A stretch of 64,000 bases of DNA, from positions 13,419,001-13,483,000 of the forward strand of contig NC_064437.1 of NCBI RefSeq assembly GCF_023343835.1, read 5' to 3'. The position numbers were made by a program, and so were the translations under genes. The first letter of the stretch is position 1. Each line of letters starts with the position of its first letter. The DNA is from Lagopus muta. Its lineage: Eukaryota; Chordata; Aves; Galliformes; Phasianidae. This document shows positions 12,501 to 24,500 of the stretch, piece after piece. The notes under the pieces are model-generated. The model was not told the DNA's origin, ran no database searches, and was given only the letters and a program-made list of their open reading frames with translations.

Positions 12501-15500
12501 AGGCACAGCAAAACCTGCCTTCCTCCTGAAGAGTTTTGGAGGAGTAGATTCCTTAGTCAGTAATTGCTAAGGTGTTATCAATATGATTAAGGTACTATAG
12601 CCTCTTTCTTATTTCATGTGTTTACACACTACTTGAGAGAAAGAGAAACTTTTTAAGACACTTTCATAACGGAATCATCTATGTGAACACAATGCCTTCT
12701 TGATGGGGAAGCTTCTTTATGGATCAATAAGTGATTTTTTTTTTAGATGGTAAGTTAAAAAAGCTATTAACCCTCAATTCCATAAGTATTTAGTGCTTCT
12801 GGACAAAAGATGTTGGAAATAGTTACCTCAGGTAGCTTTAGGACCACGTCGCAGGTTCTTGGAGACGTCAGAGCCATCACCATGGCTGCCTGGTGAGAAG
12901 GACCACGCTGCTGCTTTTGGGAGTAGCCCAGCATATATGCAGCTCCTGGAAAATATGTGTACAACCTGGAAAAGAAAGGAAGTAAGTGATTGAAACCATC
13001 CATCCTTGAAAAGATTCTTTATCATTCATTCAGACTAAAACAGCCCCTATAGCGATATGCACTCTCTGTTAGATATACATCATGTAGCAGGGTTTCTAAC
13101 ACATGGTGTTTTGAACGGGATGGGAAGATTTTAACAGTGTTAATGGGTGAAACAGCCTTCAAGAGACTGAACAGCAGCATGATATGAGAAGAAAAGTACA
13201 GCTAACTGGTTTTAAAGACTTACACATTTAAAAAGTGAACTCCAGTTTAAATAAAAACTAAATGACAGAAGTCCTAAAAAACAGATGACTGGTTATTAAT
13301 ATTTTGGTCCTGCAATGGTCATTTTTAGCAGGGATTGTCAATCTTAGCACTAAGATTGTCAAATGAGATGACAGAGGGATCTCTATACTCAGACATTATA
13401 GGCTTGGGATTCAAATAGAGAAATACAGGAAACATTGCTAAAAGAGAAAAAAAGAAAAAAAGAAAAAAGAAAAAAAAAAATTATAGTCTCAGGGCAGAGC
13501 TGAATTCTGTGGCTATACTCCAGCGTAGTCAGTTGCATGCTTTCCTCCTTTATAGTAATGGCAGGTAAAGCACATCAAGGTAATACGATCTAAGAAAAAG
13601 TTACCATCTTCAGAAGACATTTGTTAACTAAATCACTTGTACCCCTTTGACATGTTTTGCCTGCATAACCACATTATTATATATACCTGTATTTTGGCAT
13701 CACTGTTAAAAAGATGAGGGTTTATATGGGTCTCTGCATTACTGTGGGTAGAATGCAATGTGGGTAAGTATAATGGATGAATGAATACAACAGATAATGA
13801 ATATAATATATCGACATATATGGATAGATGCACATATAAACTGAGTACAGCAGTTTTCTTGTACTAAATGTCATGCATCGCTTGCTAGTTAGTGTGCAAT
13901 AAGCCATATGCAAAATATTCACATCACTTTCAGAAACTGGAAGTAAATTTCCTATGTTAGGAAATGAGTCTCTTAAGGCACACTGTACAGTCTGTAAGAG
14001 AAAAGCTCCTCTAGAGAACCAAATATAGGCTTCTGCTCAGAGCCTACATTGATTACGAAGCATCAGGAGACCGAGTTCCTAATTCAGCACTTTAAAATAA
14101 AAGCCTACAGGAAATTATGTTAATCCCATCATCCTCTTTGTTTCAGTTGGTTATCTTGCAAACAAAAAAGCACTAAGTTTTGATGAAATGAGTGCACAGA
14201 AAAAAACAGACTTGTCATCTGATATTATAAACTCATTGATTAAGGGAAATTTTTTCAGCTCAGATTTGCAGAATTGATTCTATAATTATCTGAACATTGA
14301 CATAGTTCAATTTTTCAAAAAACAGAGTAAAAACTCACCATCTGGCAGTTTTTCGGACACTTGAAGGCACTTTTGACCACTCTAGCTTCACCTGTATAGC
14401 CGGATGTGCAGCAAATTGTCCCGTTGCAATCTGAGTAGCAACCTTATAGTCCTGGCAATCTTTACCCCATTTAAGGGTACCCTAGTAGAGGAGAATACAT
14501 ATTTTGTGTACAAAGCACATTAAGATTGTTAAATTTCATTTACATTTGAGCAGATCACATTTAAAACCTACCGATGCTTTGTGGGAATTTACTACTGATG
14601 CATCAGCACAGAGTTTCCACCTATTTGATTCTGTTATGCCTGATACAAACACCTGCACCCTCAGTCTGGAGGCCTGTCTGTCAGTGTACAGCACAAGCTG
14701 GTATCCTGTCGGCTGCTCATTTCTTTTGATGGCACGAAGAACTGCAGCCAGTATTGGTGGCCTGCTGTCTCCCAGGAACATAGGCTTAAGTCAGTAGAGA
14801 AGAAAGGCCAAAGATGTAAACAGAGCACTGAAATTACTATATTCAAATCACAAACAAAAAAGCATTTGTAAAGTTTCATACAAAAAGTCTTTTCGTATAA
14901 ACTACATGACAGCATCATAGACCACCATGCAAACAATACAGTTAGTGTATAGTTTTGCTCTTTCAGAGAGCTCTTACAACCTACAAAAGTAAAACAGTAT
15001 AACATTGTGAATCTTTTGGTAGCATAATTTCAGTATAACAAAAAGGAAGCATGAAGTAGGACCCTGTTGTATAAAGAACCAACACTGCCCAGCTCAGCAT
15101 TGCTGATGATTAGTTTTGCTAATCATCTTTCTGATAAAAATTGTTCAGACACCTGCTTAAAACTGAGATAGTTGTTGATGGAAGGATCCAAGGAGGTCAT
15201 GCTGTCCAGAGCGGGCTACTTGCACATGTAGCAGCCTGTGACTCCTTCAAATTCAGAGCCATTTGCTTGGCAGCAGCCGCCCTGGATGTTCCTGTACTAC
15301 CAGAGCTGAGGGACAGAGGTGCCCACCTGGCCAAGGAGAGAAGCAGTGGGACAAGCAATGAAGTCTATGGAAAGATTAGTCCAGATGGTGCTGGCAAGGG
15401 CTTAGAGTCAGCATACTTTTTCCTATTCAATTATCATAAACATACATTAATTACTTCTTGTATATGAAGACTCTCACCTGAGACACAGGTGTAGAGATGC

Positions 15501-18500
15501 CTTCATCGCTAGATGATGAAGAAGAGGAGCTGATGCTGCTGTTCTGAACTTTCCTTGGTGGGTCCTGCAACAACAGAAAATCACTCTGAAGTTAGCTGTC
15601 TACCACTGCAAGTTATTGTAGAACTTATTTCTGATGATTTTATTCTCACTAACCTAAGTTCCAGTAAAGCTAATGAGAGCAGTTTTAGGCCTTGCCCATA
15701 GCAAGAGCAGAAAATATACCTGTTCATCTGCTGGCTTGAACCAAAACTGGTAAATTGGTAGATCTGCCTGTGAAGATGAGTAAAGTGTAATAAGATTCAA
15801 GAGAAGAAAAATAACTTTTGATAAATGCATTAAAAAAATCAGTATTGAGTATGGAGAAAAAGCAAAACAAGATGCAAATTTTAAAGCATTTTAAACTAAA
15901 ATCTTCTGGAATGTGAAATTCTGAACTGGAATGCTTCAGAGAACTGAAAACAGGAAAGAGCTCTACTAGGTTACCTCGTCCATGCTGCAGCAAATTGTTT
16001 TTCACTGATCCATCCTCTATTGGCACAATTTCCTGATTTCTGGTACAAAAACATTCACTACAGAAATATCAAAAATCCAGTCTGAGTGAATTACCTGTTG
16101 GTTGAAATATTCACTGTTCACACTGCAGAGCTTGTCTCCAGAGCTGTCCTCTCTACTGCTGCTGCAGGCCTTACTGCTACCAGAACCAGTGCTGCTGCCA
16201 GAGCCATGCTTCCTCCCAAATTGCCACACCTCATCTTTCTCATGTTTATTTCCAGGCTCCTTACGCTCAGCAGAGGAATCAGTAGAAGATGAACTGGAGA
16301 GTGGGGATGCACTGGGCTCTTCCCAGAGGTCTGTAACTGCAGCCTTTACTTTATCGTGAATCCACTTCTTATGATGACGTGTTTTATTTGCAACCTCCAA
16401 AAACAGTTCAAAGAGTTATGAACAGCTTATATGCAGCTTGCTCTGTAACATTTCTCTGGTTGTCAAACTGCTCTCCACAACCTTTCAAGGAAATACAACC
16501 TCTTTGCCCCATATGCTGCAGACATTGTACCTTGGCATCATTTGAGGGAAATTATTCCTACCTTCCATACTCAAAGTCTCCTACCTTGAACACATTTTCA
16601 ATGCCTAGAATCTTCTTCAGTTTAGCTTTAATATTCTCATACAGAGATGGCTCCTTCTCTTCTTTAGGTCCTGAACTTGTTGCATCAATTATTTTGGAAG
16701 CTGCTTTGGCTCCTGCTTGTATCTCTAGCTGTATTTTTTCAATATCAGCATCTGTATGAACTAAAGTCAAGATACTCATGTTCCAGCATTGTGCTATTTG
16801 AGTATCATTCACAGAGATTGACAGAAAAGCTTGTTTTTGTTACTGTACCTGGCTGCAAAAATATTTTGGCTTCAAGTTCTCCAACTAATTTGTTCAGACA
16901 GGTATTTCTTAAGAAAGCAGAATTCCGTGACTTTAGGCTGAGACAAGCAGAACATCCCAAACTGGCTAATTTTCTACAGAAGACGCGTGCATAAGACCTC
17001 TGTCCTTCACCATGATGATGTTCATCTTCTGAACCTTGCAAGTGTCCTCTGGATATCACACTAGGAATATTTCTTTGCTGCATTAAACAAAAACACGGTA
17101 AAATATTTTATGGCTCTCAAGATCTTTTCTATATTCTTATTAATGATGAAAATGATGACAGTCTTGTCTGAGAAAGGAAACATTACTTAAAATTGTACAC
17201 CCAAGCATTGGAAGAAGTGAGGTTTCTTCCAAAACCACATAATCACAAAATTATAGAATCGTGGATGTTGGAAGAGACCTTCAGAGATCATCGAGTCCAA
17301 CCCCAAATGTGCTGTGGTCAGGTCACCTAGCCAGCCTTTCCCAGGCAGTGCTAATCAAACTGACACCCAAATGAGAACCTCCAGGACTTGCTGGAGAGAT
17401 AACAGTCTTCCCGCAGCAGTTCAACATATCCACCCTTTGCCAGCCGTAGGCCTGAGATGCTGAAGAGCACTGCAGAGAATTCTGCACTTCCCTGCAGGGA
17501 TTCTCTTGGGATTTGGGAAGCTGTCTGTTCTCTACCTGCCTGCAGTACAGGCCTTGTTACCTCCCAGCTTCTGGCTTTTGAAAAGATTTCTGATGACTGG
17601 AAATGCTGATTGGAGACAGTTGGCGTTTCTCCGTTGGGGAGAATAGGGGACTTCTTCTCAGAATCTACTTCTTCCATGTTTCTTGAAATAGCATAAGCTT
17701 CACTCCTGTGGAGGTGATAAAAAGAAAGCAAATAACATCTTCTAATTTTGCTTACCACCACCATCTTTAATACTGGAGAGAGATGAGCAATGAAAAAGAG
17801 AATACTATGCTTCATATGGATGCCAAAGTACAACTGAGTCTGAAAAGGAGTTGTACATTCATAATTTATAAAGGAGAGCTCACAATCGGTTAACACAACA
17901 AGCAATGTGTGGCCAACTCTTCTGTACCTTACAGCTGCAAGCTCAACTTCCTGATGGCAGGGAAGGGTTTCAATCTTCACATTCTTCTCTTTCATATTTA
18001 TCCTGGCATCAAATTTCATTGTAGTGTTGGCACTGACCTCTGCATGAAGTTCAAGACCACTCTGAAGGTACTGTGTATTAGTACCCATCATTGCAATCAT
18101 ATGAATATATACTCTGAAAGTGTGAAATAAAAACATGCATAATTACAAATTAATATATGCATTTTTATCTTTGAAATGCCGAATTGAACTTTCATAGTGT
18201 TCTGTTTATTGCAAGAACTACTGCTGACAGATTAAAAAGATGTAACAGGATAAAAAAGCTGAAGTGCCACTGGAGAGTAAAACGTTTTATCTGATGAACA
18301 AAGTGAACATGGATCCTCTCACTGCTTTATCACTGATGCACTGCTTGAGGACAAGCTAACATCAGAATCTTCCTCTAGCTTCCAATTTTGTCTAATTGCT
18401 TATTATTATCACCATTCTTATTATCATTATTACTATTATCACTGTTAGTACAGTTGCTGTTGCTTTTCTCTATCTAGAAGTGTTTTCCTTTTCTCCCTAA

Positions 18501-21500
18501 AATCTCCCCAGCTTGCAGAAAAGAAATTATACATAAGCAAATATGTCTTTACAACTTAGTAGCTTTAGACACTGAACGGGTACAAGTGTGAGCATTTTCA
18601 GCAATGGCAGAACATCACCACATTCCTTTTTGATGCTGTGCACTTTGCTAGGCTTGCAGGGTCACAAAGCATCACATAATTGTGTTGCTTGCTTACAGGT
18701 TCACTGCTCAGGACTAGTACAGCCATCCCAAATTTGGGACAAACAACATCCTTAACCAACACACCTACTTCAAACGAAGTAAATATAAATGAATGTGTGT
18801 ATATACATATGAAAATATATGTCATTCATACTTTGGCTTCACATCAGCATGAATATCCATGTTGGTTTCCAACAACTGTGAAGGTCTGAAGTTGTCCAGT
18901 AATGGTGGTGATATCTGCATATCAACTGTAAAAGACAGAGTGAAATTACATGAGCAGAGAAAAAAAAAAAAAGCTGGATGTGCAATTTTTCAGTTAACAC
19001 AGTAGTTAATACACAAGCTGTGCTTCTACATTTTTAAATACTTCCCATGGTCATTTGAAGATCATTACTCTTGAAACAGAATTATACAAATATGTCCTAA
19101 GTGCAGCATGATAATTATTTCCCAGCCCCTTTGGATGTTCCTGGACACTAGTATTTCCACATCACAAGAGCATTTCTCAAGATTACAGAGGGAATTAATT
19201 CCAGCAAAGGGATGGAACAGCAGCTGCTGGGAAGGAATGGCTGTTAGGTGTCCCACGCTCACCGGTGGCCGCAGCCTGAGCCAGCGCAGCACCGCATATG
19301 CTGAGCTCCAGCGGCAGGCCCAGCACCGTGGGGACGGCGTGCCGCAGCTCGGCCACCACTGCTGGCAGTGCCCATCGGCCTGAAACACCTCGCTGGGCCT
19401 CCTCCACTGCTCTTTTCACTGCTGGCTGCCAGCTTGATGATCCAGTTAGACTCTGAAGACAGAGAAATGGGTTAAATGAGCAGGCGTGGTGACTCGGGGA
19501 AGGGAAATTATTCAGCAACACAGACAGAAAAGGCTACAGCCTTGCCACTACCTTCATGGCTTGCTGAATGATGCTGCTGTCAATGTCAATGAAGGCAATC
19601 TCCTGGCCCAACACTTTGATGTAAGCAGACAGCAGAGGATCTTCGGGAGGCAATTCTTTCCACCCCAGAAGCTGCAGTGTTAAGGAGAGGTGAAGGAGAA
19701 AGGGAGGAAACAGTTTCTTAACATACATCATTGTATTAACAAAGAGTAGATAACATCTGAAGCATACTGACTATGGTTCCTTAGCCAAAAAAATGGTAGA
19801 CATCATACAGGTGTGAACTGATGTGGCCTTTCTCATGTTGCTTAACTGACTTCAGTGGGTGTTTCCCTACATAAAAGTGTGGTAAGTGAGGTAATTTTTG
19901 CTACTTAAGTACTGGGTGACACCCAAGGGCTCATAAACAAAAGTCTTATTCACTAATCATTTTAAGAGAGAAGAGCAACCACTTACTGTGTTTTAACACA
20001 CACTTCAAACCACATGAATTTTGCCTAACGTCATTGTCATCATCTTTTGCACTGTACATTAAGGGCAGCTTTGCATGGTGTGCTGACACACATTGAGTGA
20101 AAAGATGGCATCTGTGCTCAGTGTAAGTACAGTCTAACTAAATGCATCTCTCTGTGACCAAACAGGATGGCTGACTGAAACATCAAAGGGGTGGCTAGGA
20201 TGGTAGCTGATGCAACCGTGGTTCTGGTGGGAACTGTCTATCCAAACAAATCAGGAGGGTGGATAAAGGCATACCGTTTTACCAAGTTCCTTCAGGGTCT
20301 TGTATGTATCATATTCAGCAAAGGGAATATTCTCTTTCCTGATGATATTGGTTAGGCTTTGTGACCGGAGAGCTATCTGTAGGAAACAGCATGGAGCATC
20401 ACAGCTCAAGTACCAGAAAACTCAGGAATACCTTTGTACCTGACATTACACTCACCAAGGCAACTCTAAGTGCATACTACATGAAGCCACAGCACTTATA
20501 AGGTTATGCTTACTTGGCAGGTGACTGCTGGCTATGACTTCAGATGCTGAGGGCGTGCTGAGGTAGCTTTGAATTAGTCAGCAGGGATAATTTTAGGGCA
20601 GCTCAAAGATCAGCACAGGCTACAAAACTTACCCAAGAAGGCGAGTTAATGCCTGCATGCTGTTACATGGAGATTTGTGCTGCTGGGGCTGCACTGCTGC
20701 CTGAAATTTAATTTCAGCTGCTCATTCCCTGTACTTACATAAAACATCCCAGATGTCATATGATTTTAGGTAGGCAGACAAATACTCTGCTACATAAGCT
20801 TTCCTTTGCTCTTGCAGATTTTCATGCCTATACTGAAAGTATTCAGACCACTTGTCAAGAAGCCCAGATACAAGTAAAGTTATAATCATTATATAAATTT
20901 TCCCTTCCACATCAATCTTCACAGTCAAACAATGCATGTATTAACAAATAGTGATGTCTGCAGCTGGGTTGTAGCTTGTTTTAATGAAATACTTACTTCT
21001 ACAATATCTGTTGCAGTATTTGCGTAATATCCTCTTACTTTTGTTATTATATCAGATGGAAACATAGAGTTGGGACTGTTCATTAGATAAACTCTCCAAA
21101 TTGCACCAGCCTTATACACATCTATAACAAACAAAAAGCAGAAAAGATTTTTTTTAGGGTCTCCAAGTGAATTTATGAATCCATGTCCAGTGAATTTAAG
21201 CTACCTTAGGTGCATACTGTACTAGACAGCAAATGACTCTGCCAGGATTCAGCCCCACAGGTCCTCAAGCTTGTAACTTCAAAAAGGGATCTTTGTTTGA
21301 GGGCAGAGACAAAAGAATCACAGTGATCAAAGCAGGAGGTCTAAATCCATGCACAGATACTTATCTCCCCATCAGATACCCAAAGAGTAGTAGAACACCT
21401 TCAGAAGATTTTGCATTTTAGGAGGCTCTGGTGCTTTCTTCTGTTTGAAGGGTGCACTAAGCCCACAGCCCACAGCAGGATTTTGGGTGGAAATTATGAA

Positions 21501-24500
21501 ACACAGTAGAAGCATTGAGCTGTGTAAGCCTAAGTGGTGAACAGGGCATCTGATACTCACAGGAATAACCACCAGCATGAATGACCTTGCTGTAACGATA
21601 GCTCAACCTGTCAAGTCTGGGGCTCAGAAGTTTAATGGCAATGTTGCAAGCAGCAGATCTGAGTAATAAAGAGTTAAAATCATATGAAGATAGTCAACTG
21701 TGACCAAATTCTTAGAAAACTGAGAAAAATTTATATCACCATTTGCAACTAAAAATTGTACTTCATCTGCTTACAGATTGTAGAGCTGTGGGATCCCACC
21801 TACTGCCAACGCCTTCATGTGAGAATATGTGAAACTGGCCACTTGTAAGCTGGTCTCCGTCAGCAGTGAGCTGGCCATGGCTGCCACAACAGGAAGAGAA
21901 GGCTTTGTTTCAAAGAGGACAATGCATGCCGTCATGCGCACATTAGGAGCAAGTGTGCTGTCCATAAAAATTTGAAGAGTGATCTCCCTTACCTAGAGGA
22001 GGAAGATACAACCTGTGAATTGCTCATGCAATTCAATGCATGCAATGCTCATGATTGCTCAGGAAGAGGTGTTTCCTAAACTGTTCATGTCTGATCTGCA
22101 GTGAATGGTGAACAAAACCCAAAACATTGAGCATGGAGCCTGTCACTGAAAATAAAGATATTGCTGGGTGCATAATAAACAGAGCTGGAAGAAAGAGCTG
22201 TTAGCAACAGTGTTATGGTGGCTGAAGCAACTACCTTCCCAGGATGTCAACAAGGATGGGATAATATCAGTGATTTGCAACATGGGAAAGAGGAAAACCT
22301 GTTACTATAAAATCTGCCCAGAGTTCCTAACATCATTCGATGGCTTTATCATCCCTTCATCACTAAGGCAGCCTAAATCACACCCTCGAGAGTAATCACA
22401 TAAATAATAATTTCAGTTACTTTTGCAGGGTCTTTTCTGGCTATTTTCCTCAAGGCCAGCACGGCATCAGCATGAATTCTGCTCGGTAATTCTGCAGCAG
22501 CAAGTGAAAATGTTGGCAAAAATTTCTGGATGCGTTTGATGCTGGCTGGCTCTCCTGCATTGCCTATAGCTTTCAGGGCCAAGGCTATGTCTTCAACATG
22601 GCTTCTGCTGGAAGCTTCAGCAGCAAGGTCATGGAGTGGCTGAAATCAGAGCAGACTTTTGTTAATTTCATCAGGCAGCAATCCTGCAATACTGCATGAA
22701 AATATACACTGCCATAGCAAACAAAATGACCACTGGTGCAAAACCCTCAGTAAAGCCATTCAGATTTTTCTCCCAGAAGGACTCACTGCTAAGAGTGAGG
22801 CACGTAAACACCTCGTTGCCAAACTTTCAGCATTGTAAGAGGCAAATTAGAGGCATTCTAAAAATTTCTTCACCCCTAATGAAATAATGAGAGTTGAGAG
22901 TCACCTACCTGAAGAAGTTCATTAGGACAAAATGAAGGCTGAGCACAGTATTTATTTACCAAGCTACCATATCCCAGGTAAACAAGTACTCGCAGCATTG
23001 GTGTTTTCTGAATTTGGGGACAGGTTAGAAAAGTCTGCAGAAGAAAGAAGTAATAGTCGTTAATATTTTGATTTATTAGCGCTGGCATGCAGTGAAACAT
23101 TTATATCTGAAAAGTAAATAAATAAAATTACTTTGGATTTTTCATAAATATTTTCAGAATTTGAATCGAATGCTAGTGATTCAGCTATGATTGAAGTATA
23201 GCTGCTCCAGCTCTGATTCATGCACTTTAGGTGTTGGTTACTTTGTGCCAGTTTCTTCAGTCTGCCTGATTTTTTAAACTACACTTTGGCAAAATGAAAT
23301 CAAAAGCAATTTCACGACGAAAGTTTTTAAAAATATTCCTTACAATTTTTTTGCAACAAATGTTTGGAAACATTTTCTAAATTATTTTCCATTTTTGTTA
23401 ATAGCTTGCATTTTACAAAATAGGAATAAAACACGTTGCGTTCTTTGCTTGTAGCTGTGTGAATTCACCTCCAAAATGAGTGGCAGGGTAGCAGGCAGGA
23501 GGATAATTTGTACTCACTGAGGCAACTTCTAGGGTTTTCTTACTGGGCATGACAGAATGGAAGGCGAGAGGGAGAGCCACAGCTGCTTCCCAGATGTTAA
23601 GATTCTTATCATGAATTTTTTGTTTGAGGAACTGGAACGTGTCAGTAGCTCCAGCGGCACACACAGCGCTCATGAACCAGTGCCTGCCAGGGAGGGGAGG
23701 ACTCATTACTGAATTGCTCAGCATTTCTCTGGATGGGAATCCCACCTGACAGCAGTGCAGTTACCTGTACGGCAGTTCACTGGCAAACTGCACCCACACA
23801 GACTCGATTTCATCCAGGGTCACTACACGAAGCAACTGGACCATTTGTAAGAACTTAACTGAAGCTTCTGTAGTGCCTCCTTCTTCATTATTCTGAACTA
23901 ATTGTTGCAGTGTTTCTTTTAACTGTGATGAAAAAACAGAAAGTTGAAAGGTGCCATGCCTCAAGTAATTTTCAGAGCTGTTAACAGGTCAAATGACCAG
24001 TAAACATCATAAATAATGAAAAAAGTGTGAAAAATAAGCCTCTACTACCTGCGCATCTGCATTTTTGACTCTTATTAGAGGAACTGGCATCTGGAGCAGC
24101 CCTTCTGGGAAATGATAACGAAGACTCCCCTGATTTTGCAGTTGAGCATCTGGTGCCTTTATGGGAATGCTTTTAATGTCAACCAGAACCAGTTTTTGTC
24201 TTGAAGAGAAAGACAGAAATGCCTCAGTGGCAGTGTGTCATATCACATGAAAGCTGGGCATGTACAGCCAGGGCCATAGGATGAGGGTGCCCAGCACCTG
24301 AGCCGCAGTGCCACAGTGCAGAGCAATCTAGGGTTTGTACATTGCTCTGCATTGTCTGGAAATCTCACCAGACAGACGAGAGCTTTCACTATTGCTTGCC
24401 ATACTGCTGACATTCACTGCACTCACCTGGCTTCCACGGCTGCTGTCCCGTCAGGTTCATTGAAGGGGGAGATCTGGTACACTTGCTCAGACATGGCAGA

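Larger units (their letters stand above)
6518..15767 (-). other. VTG3: VTG3 exons 24-35: lipovitellin-2 and VWD-type C-terminus
   Basis: Exons in order: 15720-15767, 15478-15564, 14572-14784, 14339-14481, 12827-12965, 11985-12120, 10814-11000, 9051-9142, 8588-8679, 8348-8507, 7604-7765, 6518-6636. Exon 25 contains a run of eight serines followed by DEG, absent from VTG2 exon 25. Exon 33 carries [12 protein letters not shown] of the VWD domain, but the cysteine of the VTG2 sequence AECEQEY is replaced (AEKKREY). Exon 32 is 6 nt shorter than in VTG2. Several of the introns are 1-2 kb; introns 30 and 34 contain CR1 fragments. Confidence 0.9.

Noticed and set aside
17351-18136. Single 261-codon minus-strand frame
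   Set aside because: It is a read-through of VTG3 exons 19 and 20 across intron 19 and into intron 20. Splice sites and the VTG2 alignment support separate exons.
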